A model generated the notes under the pieces. The model did not search any database. It was not told where the DNA came from and was given only the letters and a program-made list of their open reading frames with translations. 64,000 nt of DNA from the NCBI GenBank assembly GCA_030077755.1, contig JAQJZZ010000013.1, forward strand, positions 2,137,696 through 2,201,695. The letters run 5' to 3'. A program made the translations under genes and the position numbers. This document shows, piece by piece, positions 1 through 12,153 of this stretch (within the stretch, counting starts at the first letter, position 1; every line of letters starts with the position of its first letter). The DNA comes from Filosporella fistucella. Lineage: Eukaryota; Ascomycota; Leotiomycetes; Helotiales.

Positions 1-1042
1 TTCGAGTAGCAGAGGGACGTGATAAGTTGAGGAGACATTGTGGACAGCCACAACCTGTTCAGGCTCCACTTGGCAGAACATGGCGATTTTTTCGATCGTT
101 CCCTTCTCGAGTGGAATGTCGCAACGACAAGCGATCTGATTATTTAGCTTCTTACTCTCAAAATTGAAAGACAAAAGACTTACCAAATCAGGTACCAATC
201 CAGCACGCCCAACATCTCTGATGGCTTGCTGGGTAGGTTTCGTCTTTTGCTCTCCTTGGATAACTGGAATGAGCGATACATGAATCTGCAAAAAATTGTT
301 CTTCCCTGCTCTTCTTCTCAATTGTCTCATAGCCTCAATGAAAGGTGCAGACTCGATATCACCAACTGTACCTCCAAGCTCAATTATGCAAACGTCTGGT
401 TGTTCATTCGTATCATCGACTTGGATTCTTGCAACACGCTCGATCCAATCTTGAATGGCATCGGTAAGGTGAGGAACCACTTGGACGGTCTTCCCGAGGT
501 AATCACCTCTACGCTCTCGCTCAATGACATGCTTGTAGATTTTTCCAGTGGTTATGTTGTTCTCGCGGGTGAGGGTAATATTGAGATATCGTTCGTAATT
601 TCCCAAGTCGAGATCCACCTCACCGCCATCGTCAAGTACAAAGACTTCACCGTGTCTGAAAAATTAGCCATTTTCCGAACAACCATATTCTCGGCAATAG
701 AAATAGCTTACTCGGTGGGAGCCATAGTCCCTGCATCGACATTCATGTACGGATCAATTTTGATGCTGGAGACGTAGTTACGTCAGTTTCGCTCGGAATC
801 TCGAGTCAAAGTACTTATCTTAAGTCCAATCGTCTTCAACAATAAACCCGTAGAAGAGGCTGTAATTCGATCAGCCCCATCCGATATCCAAATTTATCAT
901 CCTCCAAATTATGACATATGCCACCTACCAATGACACCCTTCCCAATGCCGGAGATGACACCTGCGGGCTGATTAGCACCCCGATTTTCTTCTAGATAAT
1001 TCAAACATAATACATACCTCCAGATACAAGAACGTACTTCAT
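1..1042 (-). CDS. URA7: CTP synthase (glutamine-hydrolysing), N-terminal part, cut by window edge
   Basis: Makes CTP from UTP, ATP and glutamine, the last step of de novo pyrimidine nucleotide synthesis; cytosolic and filament-forming in fungi. The spliced product starts [17 protein letters not shown] and continues with [62 protein letters not shown] and [17 protein letters not shown], all signature stretches of the synthetase domain. The glutamine amidotransferase domain lies beyond position 1. Exons read from the minus strand: 1018-1042, 929-961, 819-859, 712-773, 184-655, and 1-135 (partial). Introns 962-1017, 860-928, 656-711 and 136-183 are GT-AG. The intron at 774-818 is best read as AT-AC (ATAAGT...AC), because it restores the expected [11 protein letters not shown]; a GT-AG reading costs one residue. 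The next gene upstream is the velvet gene on the same strand. Identity is certain; splicing of intron 3 is inference. Confidence 0.97.
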
Positions 1043-1503
1043 CTTGGCTGTATTATTCAATGTTATGGTGCCCTTGCTGGCTCTTGCCAGAGGGAAAGAA
1101 GGAAGAAGTATTTTTCGAGAGCGGGCGGTTTATGTGGTGGGGCGCCAAAATTTCAAGATAAAACTAGGCTTGATCGGGACACGCGACGCGTTTGGAGGGG
1201 TCGAGTGAGGCTTGTTGGAGCAATAAAACAAAGCAATCCGCGGGGAAGTATATTTATAGATATTTCCACGATAAATCGAATTTCATTACTCAAATTGAAT
1301 ATCTGAATGGATTTTTACACACCCAAATCTGATAATTCGAGATCTATCTCATTAAATACGCCATCTATACCAGCGACTGCGTCAAGGGTATCTATTCAAA
1401 CACACGTTTGTAGGTAACTCCATCCAAACACACTTATATCAAAACCATTCCACTCTCAAACACACAATCAAAAATCCGCCGTCATCTCCCGTGAAAGTAA
1501 TCA
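1043..1503. other. Intergenic: CTP synthase promoter and velvet gene 3' end
   Basis: This gap separates the 5' end of CTP synthase from the 3' end of the velvet gene; both read leftwards. It should hold the CTP synthase promoter and 5' UTR and the velvet transcript tail. I see AT-rich stretches near 1245-1290 but no confident TATA box or coding frame. Confidence 0.5.
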
Positions 1504-3102
1504 TCATCTTTTCGTCCGTTTTCCTCTTTTCGAGATTCCTTCATCGTCATCCTCTTCTTCATCGTCGTCATCATCATCTCGGGAATGTGGCCCATTGGAT
1601 TTGCTATTCCCTTTTTTCACCGATATCAAACATCCTTGTTGTTTTAATATCTTGGTTAGCTCGGTACTCGCTCGCATGCCACCAAAGTCTTTGGCGTTGT
1701 ATACGTGAAAGACGCTGCTTTTGACTGTACTTCTTACAGGTTCTCTTGATCCAAGTATCATCCTCGTTGGGTCGAGACATACAAGATTAAAGCGAAGACT
1801 GTATGTTCCTGGTGTACGCACACTCAAGTCTGGAAAGGTAAAGAAGCAGCCTTCAACGCCATTTTCATCATTTCCAACGAATGGAGAAGAGACAAGTGTA
1901 CCCATCAATCGGCGCTGTTGTCGTTTATCAGTGGTCCCTGGCATTGCAGTATCATCACAATCCGCAACAGGATCCCATAATGTACAATGTACTACAGCGT
2001 ACGGTTGCCGTATCAATGCACGTAATTCTTCAGGTGTAGCATTTGGATCCGTAACATCCATCTGCAATATCGGCGGAGGGTCAATCACACGACGATCGCG
2101 TTCACCGAAACCACATGCTCGAGCTGCAAGTGGCTGCTGTCGCATTCGTATCCTAAATTGAGGTTGTGATCGTTCTAAGGTAGGACTAAAATGTTAACTA
2201 CGCAGACGGAGGAGATTGGGGTCATACCTTGGATTATCGCTCAAGAGACCAGAGATTGGCATTGACCTTGAACCTTGACTTTGCGACGACATCCTTCTTG
2301 GATCTGACTGCGCAGATTCACGACGTGAAGAACTTTCGTGTGGTGAATTCCTTCCCACAGGATCCCGAGAGTACTGCTCAGGTCGTGCTTCCGGGAGATA
2401 TCTCTCTCCTTGTGGTTGACTTCGCTCTGTAAGATATGGTTCCGGTTGAGGTTGACTCCTTTCCGTGTTGAATCTACTCTGTTCGTAACTCCTCTCTGGA
2501 TTGAATGGATTTGTTGGACTTCTTTGCGTATAGTCTTCCACCTTTACTTGACCCCTCTCATCAAATCTGCCGTCTTGCCTTTCTTGTGGGTATGCCTGTA
2601 TTGGACTTCGTTCTGCGTATAAAGGTCGAGGTTGACTGGCTTCTGGGTATCTCTCCTCTGGTCTTTCGTATCGAATTGGTAACTCGGCTGAACCTCCCCG
2701 TGCTAATTGATCTTTAGGGTGATCAGCCCGTCTCTGTGAAATCTTTTTGATTTGCCTACGTTGAGCAATCGGAACACGATGTGTCATAGGTACTGCCAGA
2801 TCATGCTGTTGAGGTATCAATGTAGGTGGTATAGCCTGTGGTTGTGAGTTGGGAGGCTGAGGTGGGTAGTAGAGATGATGTACAGGTGCTTGAGGATCTG
2901 ATTGTGCCAACCACAATGGATGTTTTGTCATATTATATGGAGGTTGGAATTGCCTGGCAGTAAATGGTACTTGAGGGTGCTCATCGTGTCTAAGGAGTGA
3001 GGCCATCGGTGGTAAGGTTGGTGGTGGATATCTAGCATCTCCATAAGGACCAGGTGGAGCTGGACCAGAGTATCCTGTTTGTGATTCCGCTTGTAAAGAC
3101 AT
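1504..3102 (-). CDS. velC: Velvet-domain regulator, VelC-like
   Basis: Nuclear transcription regulator of the velvet family, which couples development, sporulation and secondary metabolism in filamentous fungi. Two exons, 2228-3102 and 1504-2152, joined by a 75-nt GT-AG intron, give 507 residues. Residues 1-291 are Pro/Gln/Arg-rich and probably disordered. The velvet domain fills the C-terminal part and starts at the splice junction with IRMRQQPLAARACGFGERDR, followed by RRVIDPPPILQMDV, a GTLVSSPFVGND stretch and FTFPDLSVRTPGTYSLRFNL. The tail is a poly-Asp/Glu run followed by KRGKRTKR, a possible nuclear signal. A long N-terminal extension before a C-terminal velvet domain, and a length near 520, fit VelC better than VosA (domain first) or VelB (split domain). 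ATG 3102 is the first in-frame methionine; an upstream non-coding exon is possible because CTGCAG precedes it. Velvet membership is very sure; the VelC subtype is less so. Confidence 0.9.
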
Positions 3103-6100
3103 GACTGCAGAATACAAAAGGACAATTGAGAGAGGACAAGGTCTTCAATGACCTGGCCCTGGGTGATATCAAGTAGATATTCCGGAAGAAAAAGTCAGAC
3201 GGCAAGCAAGGTCTTAACGCAGCCTGATATGCCAATGATCAGTTATCACTTGAGCGCTATCATGCCCTGTTGCATAAGTAAATCCCAGACAGCGATCCAA
3301 GTATGCCTTCTGCTTCTACTACCCGGTAAGGTGGGTGGAATGAATGGTAGCGAGGACGTTGAGAGAACAAAGGCCTACGCGTGGCTACGTTCCATTCCAA
3401 CAGGATTATCGTCCGGTAATTACGATAGCAGATGATTCGAGCAAGCACCCCCAATACCAAGTATGCTCCGATTATCAGGAAGGAATTGAGTCGTGTAAGT
3501 TCATGCGAGGCGTCCGAGTGACTTATGCGGACGAGAAGCGGAAAAAAGTTGAAGTATGCCGCAATCCGAGTAAGAATTGAGGACTCAAATCAGCCGGATT
3601 TGCAGGTCGAGATATATGGGGGACTAGAGGGTCCTGTGGTGCAAACATTCGAACGGGATGGTGGGCGGTAATTTACTCCATTCTGCTGATGATGTCGAAT
3701 GGGGATTGGGTACCAGCTGTGTGGACTTGACAGCTGTTGGGTAGAATGAATGTTGTGTAGCGAAGATTGTGAATGGTTTAGCTGTGGGAATCGAATGTTT
3801 GTCTAGTTATACGGATTTTGAGGAGATAAAGGTAGAGGCGTGGACAGAGACAGTTGTCAGAGACAATGTCACAGTAGCACCCGGAGAATTTCGAAGTAGA
3901 AGAGGTGGGGACGGGATGTCTGAGAAGGTCGAAGTCTGGTTATTCGATGGGACGAGAAGGTCAATCTGACGGAGCTGCAGGAGGTAGAATAGGAAGAGGT
4001 CGAGAGGGGGTGGAGGGTAGGAGATGGAAATGCGACAAGAAGCGGAACGGAAAGAAAGAGAAGGGGAAGAAGGAGAAGCAAGGAGGAATCAAAAGCCTTG
4101 TTCTGCAGAACCTAATATTCCGGAGTCATAACCCCAGTTCTTCAAATCAACACAAATTCGACGGACAGGTCTCGTTTCGTCTCCAGATGGAGAATGAAGA
4201 GACAAGGTAGAGGAAGGCGGAGGAGGACAAGCGCTCACCGCGGCAGGCAGAAGAACCTGGAGTTGGAGCTGGAGCTGGACGGACTGGACCTGATCCAGAG
4301 AACCAGAACCCGAGCCTGAACCTGAATATGAACCTAGGAGTTCTGAATAGATCCAATCCCGCCGGTCAGCAAAGGCAAAGGCCCGGGCTCGGGGCACCCT
4401 CCAGTCCAGGCTTAATTTGTTCAGGCATTCTCCAAGCATAATCCCTACGATGTCTCTCATTGTTCTTTCGAAATGGGCCCAGAAACCGGGCTGGTGCCCC
4501 TCGAGAAGGAATCCTTAGTGGGTGACCACTTTCGAGGGTGTGATAGTCGGCGTTGTTGCTACAGGGGACGGGCACGACGGTGGCATTTGATGGCATGCGA
4601 GGTGTGGGTGCTGATTGAACTGGTAAGCGGACTGCCCATGGGGGCCAGGAATGGTGTACAGTAGCTCTACTCCTTATGGGCTGGCTGGGCTCGCAGGCTT
4701 TGGCATACTACGTACCTAGCTTGACTGCTTGCCGGGTCTGTACGGAAGAAAATACTGTACGATGCGAACAGAATGCAGAAACGGGCTGTTGGCGTTGGCG
4801 TTGGTGTTGGTGTTGTTGGTTGACTAGAGGTGGTCGATTCGATGTCGATTGTGGATGTTGATGGTGGCATTATTGGTGCGTGTTCCAGTCCTGGCAAGAA
4901 ATAATAGCTCATGTCCTAATTTGAAAGGTAGCGTACACGATTCCGTTCATCTTTTTGAATGCAGAATAAGGATTAGGTAGGCTGTCGCATTGTGATTGGA
5001 GTCTGCGAGCAGTTGTGCCATGCCATTAGAGTGGTGATTGCAGTTGCAGTTGCAAAAGTATGGTTGTGAAATTCCAGGTGACACTCGGGTGCGAATGCGA
5101 GATCTCAGCCAGTTTGGTACTGGTAGTTGAGCAATTACCTACTCGATTTTCTTCCAATCGCAACCTCAACCACATCAAACATCAACAATCAATACATTCT
5201 ATCGGTACTCTATACATCCATACATGATCAATTCCCCCGGAGAATATCAGCAATACCGAACAAGCCATCAGAAACTCCAACCACAAGATCGGACCAACCC
5301 TTTACTACAGCCACTGGCAAAAAGTATATCTGGATCATCTCGCAGACCACCCGTCAAAGCACACCCTAGCTTCCTCTAATTCTCCGTAGTAGAAAGTCTA
5401 CTTGAGCTCTAACCGACGTCGTCTTCATTCGGACTCATCTCATCTCTGAACATCGAGATTGTCAGCCGCCCTCCACATCATCAGCTCAAATCAGCTAATT
5501 TTCCTGTCCATCTTGATTGCACATTATCTAATTCAGCATCTGCAGACCATCACAGACCTCATTTGATCACGATTCTGACCCAAAAACTGATCGCCCGAGT
5601 CTACAACCACACACAACGTAATCCCCCAATCTCAACTTTCGATACCTCAATACCTCGGACATTCCAGTCCTTTCACCTCCCCCTCCATTAATTCTACTAA
5701 TATCGAATCTCAATACTTTCGTAGTCATGACCCTACCATTAATCTGGTACACTGATTCAACACCCGCCGGGGCACAGACTACCTTCAACAGATCACACAC
5801 AAGGCACTTTCATTGGACTTAAAGTACGGCCGCCCCATGTCCTAGAAGCTTTGGAACATCGCTTTGTCCCGTCAGTTTATCACAGCCTGGTCCTTTCGTG
5901 CAGTGCCTTCCATGCGGATCAAGATCCATTCGGCTGTAACCTCAGTCAATATCAAATGTCCCCGGAATGATGCTAGGCAATCCTTCTTAGCATACTAGGA
6001 CAAAATAGGATGAGGATGAAGGCTTTCCGTTACTTTGATTGACACGGGTCATCAGCAGGAGCACATCTAATATCACCACAATTTCACTGCATCTTTGCAT

Positions 6101-9100
6101 TTCACGGCTGCAGATATCTTTGCAGAAGTTTCCAGGCTCCCACATTATTCTGACCCCCACGATGTCCCACAAATTCTGGATAAATAATAGGGACTGCATC
6201 CCCAGATATCAACGCTCTTCTTGCCACACTCTCGCTTCTCGTAAATGGGACGCTGACTGTTTCCTTTCTAATACTCTGACAGATTGACAGGTCATATTCA
6301 GCTTCAAGCCGAGACGAAAATGATCAAACCAAGATATTTTTGATTCCCCATACACCCTGATGATTAAATCCTCATGATACCACACCATAAATGAGGCGAG
6401 ACAGAATCCAGCTGACATTCATTTTTTGCGTTCAGCCTGTCAAACAGATTCACATCCAATACTTCGGCACAATTGCTTTGCTGCAGCCCAAACCGGATTG
6501 TGGGATCTAGAATTCATGCTGGGATCCGAATTCCTGGATCAAGTAAAATCAGAAATTCAGGGGTTGATTTTATCTTGCATGGAAGCTCGGTCACGCCAAT
6601 GAATTCATTGCAATCCATCAGGCATCTCACAACCTGAGTCAAGCCGAATATATATCCTATCGGAATATCGGCATGGCTTGAGTACATCCTTGTGACTTTA
6701 CCTCCAGGCGTCAGGGCACAAAGCACAAGGGCAAACAGTTCCTGTGGAGAAATCGACGCAAAGATCAGGTCATTGTGGCAATAAGATCAGGGCGGTGTCT
6801 GCAAAAGATCGAGGGACCACTTATCTGTGGAACAAAGCGCAACCGAATTCCAATTTGAGCTTTAAGCCACTACCGGCACCCGCATATCATCCACAAAAGC
6901 AATCAATTTGTTAGAAGAGGGTTTGAGATCGGATGAATCGCTCGATTTAATGCCATATACGGGAAGAAAAGACAATGTTGAAGGTTGAGTCGGGTATATT
7001 TTCCAAACTTTGTCATATCCGCCTCAACTTTCTCAACCTTCAGTAACACAAAAACTGCAAGTGCCGGATGCTTCCGCTGTCAAATGGTGGAGTTGGATTA
7101 GTGGACCCACCCTCAATCTCCGTGTTCATAATCGACGATTCAGAATCACTTCACCCGCTCTGAGACAAACCTTTATCGAATCAACGACGGTGTAACATCA
7201 ACATCAGCGTACCGCAGCGGGGAACTATCATTGATTCTTTTGAATTCAAAACATCTGCACATTTTGAATTGCTCACCTAAAGGTTGTAAACCCTCGTCTC
7301 ATCATTTCTACGTTGAGAGATAAATGCGTTCTGGACAGCTTGGGTCACACAACAGCCTCATTCGCTCTGACCGGGCTACTGGCGGTAGTGCTACCACACT
7401 TTTAAAAGCCCTGGCATGAGGACACATTCATCCAAACCTGGTTGTATCCTTTCGGCTTACCATATGGAATGTTCCTTCTTAGACGCACGTTGTATTATAC
7501 CCTTTTATTTCATATTTCACCCCCACGATTTCAGTTAATTTTCGGGCCTTCTTTCACCATTATCGATATCATTATTGGTATCAAACCACCAGGGACTTGG
7601 GATTTCAAAAACTTGAACACGACGAGGTATCCTCAAGTCAACCCGAAGATTCGGTAATGCAGGCCTCAACTGTGAGCTCACAATGTAACCACATTGCCTC
7701 CGGGTGTCATGCAAGTGCACACTGGAAAGGGCGTTTGATTTGTTAGTCCACCCGCGTGTCGAATCGGTCGATTGGCTGTATCACATCGCTTGGATTATTG
7801 CATATTGGCGCGGCTTTCGAGTGGCAAAGACTTTAAACACGGCTTGCTTTTGTTGTTGATCGACGATGGGGTCACGAGAAATACTACAGCAGATTTTGAG
7901 TAATAGTGCAATGATTTTTCAGCAAAGAAAAGCTGGAATGGTGTAGTTGATAGCATTGGTCAGCGATTCCATTCCACAGAAGCCACAGTCCATGAGCGAG
8001 TGTGATCTACTCTGATAGGCACTTGAAATGATGATCAATGTAAGATCGTCGGACACTTGTTGGTTCAAGTGAAGCTCAAGCTGCAAAGGGGTTGAAGGTG
8101 TCCGCATATTAATGCGAGGCCAATCTAGGGAAATCTGCTTGCTTGCATAAACGATTTCCTCAATCCATCCCACAACCTTGAAGTTGAACATGAGTTATGA
8201 AGGGGTGTCAGGCACATCTCCAAGTGTTCCTGCAATGCAAAGTGCATATCAACAAGCCAAGTCATCAAGCAGATCCAATATTGTGGCCACGGCATGAGGA
8301 ACATTTCAGATATCAATTGAATATATCGTTGAAGTCGCAATGAGAAAGTTGTCGTGCGACAACATACCCGAAGCGCCAGTCACAACAGCTGCGTGTACTG
8401 CCAGCAGAGCAATCGATTGATTTGGAACATTATTCCGTAGCTTAAACTCGGGGCTGAGCTGAGTACCAATCGTTCATGCACGTGTTCACTTAATCAGAAT
8501 ACTTTTGAGCACTTGAAGTACAATACTGTATTGTGCCACCCAGACCTCCAGCCTTACTCAGCCTTGTGGTATTTTTACAGGCAATGCAGAAGCACCATAT
8601 TTCCGAGATGGAAAGCTTGTGTCTTTTAGAGTTTTCCTGAAAGGTAATGTTGGTGACGGGTGGCTCATTGATGTGTTTTCATTTTTCCTATTTCTGTCGT
8701 GTTGAGTAAGGTGCAGAAGCAGAGCCATATGGACTGTGGGAATAGCCCTATCTTTAGATCACGGATCGATACGGATATCCGATCTCACTCGAGTAGGCTT
8801 GGATTTCAGGCACATTTGCGCGTTTCAATGTCTACGGAGCAACATCGTTATTGATATCGTTCAATTCTACCACTTGATCTTGACAACTAGTGTGTCCCTC
8901 CATTGCACATGATTGCCATCTTATCCTCTCCTTTCTGAAACAGATGAAATGCGAATATTTTTCAATTGACAATTAGTATATAGTATTATCATCTGATCTA
9001 CACGAGATGGTCATAGTACTTTATCAAGCTTTGATTTCGTGCCTTTTATAGCTCGCATCATATTACCGCCAACTTCTGTAACTGTCGGCCGACATGTTAT

Positions 9101-9882
9101 GTATTCTAGTTATGAGTTGAAGACCATGTAGACGCAAAATGGTGATCACGTCCCTTTCAAGCAGTCCACTCATCGCGCTGAACTTGCAACAGTACAGAGG
9201 TACTTGGGCGTTGGTTCCACTCGTGCGTTGCCCGTACATTTTGTTTCTTTGCTGTGGAAGGGAGCGGTCGAAGTAGATCAGCGTTAGAACTGAACATTTT
9301 ATACATCTTGAAGGATGCTACCCATGTGGATGAAGCTGGAGTGACGTTCTCTTTCGATTCTTCTGACTTGCTTCCAGATATTCTCCCTTCCTCTGGTCGG
9401 TGACTCAGCTGGACTGAAGTTTCTTTTCGATTCTCCCAGCTGGCTCTCACAAATCCACGCTTACTGTACTCAATGCTCATAGCTCTTAATACACCTTCTC
9501 TCAGTTATGTCCACAATCATTCGACTCTTGAAGTCAAATGATGCGCAATAGCCGTTCTCGAGTGGTGCAATTTGGTCGCTAAATTACTTCCCCTCCTCCC
9601 AAACTAGTCTGGCGAATTTCTCCTCATTACTATCCACACTCACCTCATATCTTCTCCAGATTATATCCACTCTTTGAAATCATGGCGCGATAAATTCATC
9701 TTTTGTGGGTTTTGAAAACTATTTGATTAATAACATTTGACCTCATCCGAAATCGGCTGTAAGACGTCATTTTCTAGTCTCATTCGCAATTCGCAACTTC
9801 AAAACTGTATAAGTCAAATACCCAAGACACTTAGCCAAATTGTCTCAATTTATTGTCTATCTTACAATCACTTATCTTCAAA
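3103..9882. other. Long gene-poor stretch (6.8 kb)
   Basis: I find no frame with convincing protein character on either strand. From 3.1 to 5.1 kb there is purine-rich, low-complexity sequence (GAAGAG-, GGAGCTG- and GTTGGT-type runs around 3960-4340 and 4780-4820); it could be a long 5' leader and promoter of the velvet gene, which reads away from it. From 5.1 to 9.8 kb composition is ordinary and ORFs are short. The best leftover is a 107-codon minus-strand frame at 9157-9480 that starts with ATG and gives a polar, Ser/Lys-rich product I do not recognise; I rate it about 0.2 as a gene. TATAAG at about 9807 lies about 75 nt upstream of the next gene's ATG and is a plausible core promoter. Confidence 0.5.
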
Positions 9883-11013
9883 ATGCCTCATCCAGTAGAA
9901 TTCATTTCCGCAACATTCCCAAATGCTTCCACCGAGTTAGCTCCTATTCCAAATGCCTCCATTGACCCAGCTTATCTCATTCGCTACGCTCGCACTCTTG
10001 ACGACTACGCTTACAACTACACACTTGTTCCATACAGTTCATCCTATTATGATCCATTCACAGTCGGTGCTAGCATCCTTGCTGCTACTAAAAACTTGAA
10101 AGTCATTATCGCTCTTCGACCAAACACTCTTTACCCCACCGTCGCAGCAAAATCTCTTGCAACTCTCGACCAACTCGGTCAAGGCCGTGTCGTTGTTCAC
10201 TTCATTGCCGGTGGAAGTGATGCCGATCAAGCTCGTGAGGGTGATTTCTTGCCAAAGGATGAGCGATATGGCCGCTTAGAAGATTATATCAAGATTCTTC
10301 GTCGTGCGTGGTCCTCATCTGAACCATTTGATTGGGAAAGCAAATACTACACTTTCAAAGACTTTTCAAATGGCGTACGTCCTGTCAACGGAGTTGGAAT
10401 CCCTGTTTCTGTTGGTGGCAGCTCTGATGAAGCCTACCGTATTGGTGGCTCATTAGCTGATATATTTGGTCTTTGGGGTGAACCACTCAAGGAGACCAAA
10501 GATCAGATTGATCGCATCTACGCAGAATCTGATAAGGCTGGACGTAGCAAGGAGGACAGACCCAGAATCTGGGTTACTTTCAGGCCTATTGTGGCGCCTA
10601 CTGAGGAACTGGCCTGGGCAAAGGCTCATCGTACACTTGAGGCTTTGGAACGAAACTCGGGAAAGAGTACAGCATTTAACCCTGCTAAAAGCAATGGTGA
10701 GGCACCAAAGAAAGAAGAGCCGCAGAATGTAGGCTCTCAACGCCTGTTGGAGATTGCAAAAAAGGGAGAAGTTCAAGATCGAGCATTATGGTATCCTACT
10801 GTTACAGCTACCAATGCGAGGGGTGCTTCCACGGCTTTGGTTGGTAGTCCAGAGATCGTTGTGCAGAGTTTATTGGACTATGTCGAGTTGGGCGCAACGT
10901 TGTTGAGTATTCGTGGGTACGATAATTTGGAGGATGCGGTAGATTATGGGAGGTGGATTTTACCTGGTGTGAGAGCTGGATTGGGAGAAGGGGATGTAGG
11001 GTTGAAGAAGTGA
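9883..11013 (+). CDS. Luciferase-like flavin monooxygenase, alkanesulfonate monooxygenase (SsuD) type
   Basis: An intronless gene for 376 residues. It belongs to the bacterial luciferase-like TIM-barrel superfamily, whose members use reduced FMN (or F420) and oxygen. The closest pattern I recognise is the SsuD group, which cleaves C1-plus alkanesulfonates to aldehyde and sulfite, or desulfurises related organosulfur compounds. Supporting motifs are GQGRVVVHFIAGG, DERYGRLEDYIKILRRAW, and VGGSSDEAYRIGG followed by ADIFGLWGEP. ATG 9883 follows CTTCAAA and begins MPHPVEFISATFPN; an upstream in-frame extension begins only with TTG, so I did not use it. No signal peptide or membrane segment, so probably cytosolic. 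The substrate cannot be told from sequence; the partner flavin reductase is not in the window. The lactonase-like gene follows on the same strand after 264 nt. Absence of introns next to intron-rich neighbours, and the bacterial affinity of the family, allow old horizontal transfer (inference). Confidence 0.9.
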   Translation: MPHPVEFISATFPNASTELAPIPNASIDPAYLIRYARTLDDYAYNYTLVPYSSSYYDPFTVGASILAATKNLKVIIALRPNTLYPTVAAKSLATLDQLGQGRVVVHFIAGGSDADQAREGDFLPKDERYGRLEDYIKILRRAWSSSEPFDWESKYYTFKDFSNGVRPVNGVGIPVSVGGSSDEAYRIGGSLADIFGLWGEPLKETKDQIDRIYAESDKAGRSKEDRPRIWVTFRPIVAPTEELAWAKAHRTLEALERNSGKSTAFNPAKSNGEAPKKEEPQNVGSQRLLEIAKKGEVQDRALWYPTVTATNARGASTALVGSPEIVVQSLLDYVELGATLLSIRGYDNLEDAVDYGRWILPGVRAGLGEGDVGLKK

Positions 11014-11277
11014 GTTCATGATAGATAGGATAATGGATACCGTAAAGTAACATCACAATGTGGCAGGGCTGAATATGTTCTTTGTGGCGCTGCGGTTGGT
11101 GATTTGTAAGGTGGACAAGGGGGTGAGCTGAGCGGGTATTTCACTCAGCTGGCGGCGAGGTAAGACGCCTCAGCCCCGACATGTGATTATCCTCACCGAG
11201 AATTCAACCTCGAATTTTGATCTATAACTCCTATTTCCATTATTCCTTACAATTGCTCCATCGAGCTTCAACCAAAA

Positions 11278-12153
11278 ATGGCACCCACCAAAATATCTCC
11301 CACAATCAGCATCGAGATCCTGAACACTGGCAGCATCAAATGTCGTCCCTCCATGCTCACCCAACCAGCCTCTCGTTCCATCTGGCTACGTCGTCTGAAG
11401 GTAATGACTGATCTGAGCTGGGCTGATCCAATTCCCGTCCATGTATTTTTGGTCAAGCATCCAGAAGGTTATATTCTGTTCGACACAGGATTGTCAAGTC
11501 ATACCAACGAACTAGGCTATTTCCCTGCTTGGATGCCTACGTTCCGCCTCACGAGCCGTATTGAGATAAAAGATAAAGATGGCATTGGAGTTCAGCTTAA
11601 GGAGAGAGGGATTGAAATAAAGAGATTGAAAGTAGTGTTGAGCCATTTACACTATGATCATAGTGGTGGTTTACCAGAAATAATTGATGCTCCTGTCTTC
11701 GTTCTAGAGGACCATTGGAATGCATTCAGAGATCCGGTGAAAGCTACATTCGAAGGAGCGGATCCAAAACAATGGCCTAAGAAGTTCACTCCTTCTTTCC
11801 TGACGCAAGATAGAAAATTATCGATTGGTCCATTCTACAACATCTATCCTATCACTTCAGATGGGAAAATTTTAGCTTTTGAGACACCGGGTCATACAGC
11901 TGGTCACATTTCGTTGTTTATCTATGGCGAAGAAGAGAACTATCTGCTCACGGGAGATGCGACGTATTCGATGAGGAACCTGGAAGATGAGGAGACGGAT
12001 GGAGTCAATGATAGGCCGAATACGGCAGTGCAGACGCTAATGTGGATTAAAGAGTTGGCGAGGGAGATGAGGGTGGTTGTGCTGCCCAGTCATGAGTGGG
12101 AGAGTGAGAAAATGTTGGAAGAGAGGAGGGTGTATGTTCCAGGGAGTTTGTAG
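11278..12153 (+). CDS. Metallo-beta-lactamase-fold hydrolase, N-acyl homoserine lactonase-like
   Basis: An intronless gene for 291 residues in the MBL fold superfamily. The metal-binding motif SHLHYDHSGG is present (H123, H125, D127, H128), with a later histidine in GHTAGH (H210), a bridging aspartate in TGDATY (D227) and a last histidine in LPSHEWE (H272). This order, and the short single-domain form, matches the AttM/AiiA-like lactonase branch, which opens lactone rings with a two-zinc centre. Fungal members may act on other lactones or esters; activity on bacterial quorum signals is only a possibility. No signal peptide is visible, so it is probably cytosolic. It shares strand with the luciferase-like monooxygenase just upstream, which may reflect co-regulation, but nothing in the sequence proves a shared pathway. 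Fold certain, substrate unknown. Confidence 0.93.
   Translation: MAPTKISPTISIEILNTGSIKCRPSMLTQPASRSIWLRRLKVMTDLSWADPIPVHVFLVKHPEGYILFDTGLSSHTNELGYFPAWMPTFRLTSRIEIKDKDGIGVQLKERGIEIKRLKVVLSHLHYDHSGGLPEIIDAPVFVLEDHWNAFRDPVKATFEGADPKQWPKKFTPSFLTQDRKLSIGPFYNIYPITSDGKILAFETPGHTAGHISLFIYGEEENYLLTGDATYSMRNLEDEETDGVNDRPNTAVQTLMWIKELAREMRVVVLPSHEWESEKMLEERRVYVPGSL

Noticed and set aside
226..777. Plus-strand open frame of 183 codons.
   Set aside because: It lies antisense to CTP synthase exons, its product matches nothing and it ends at the exon border; the minus strand is clearly coding.
3905..4460. Open frames on both strands in a purine-rich zone.
   Set aside because: Their Gly/Ser and Gln/Leu repeats follow from the simple sequence; no signal of selection on codons.
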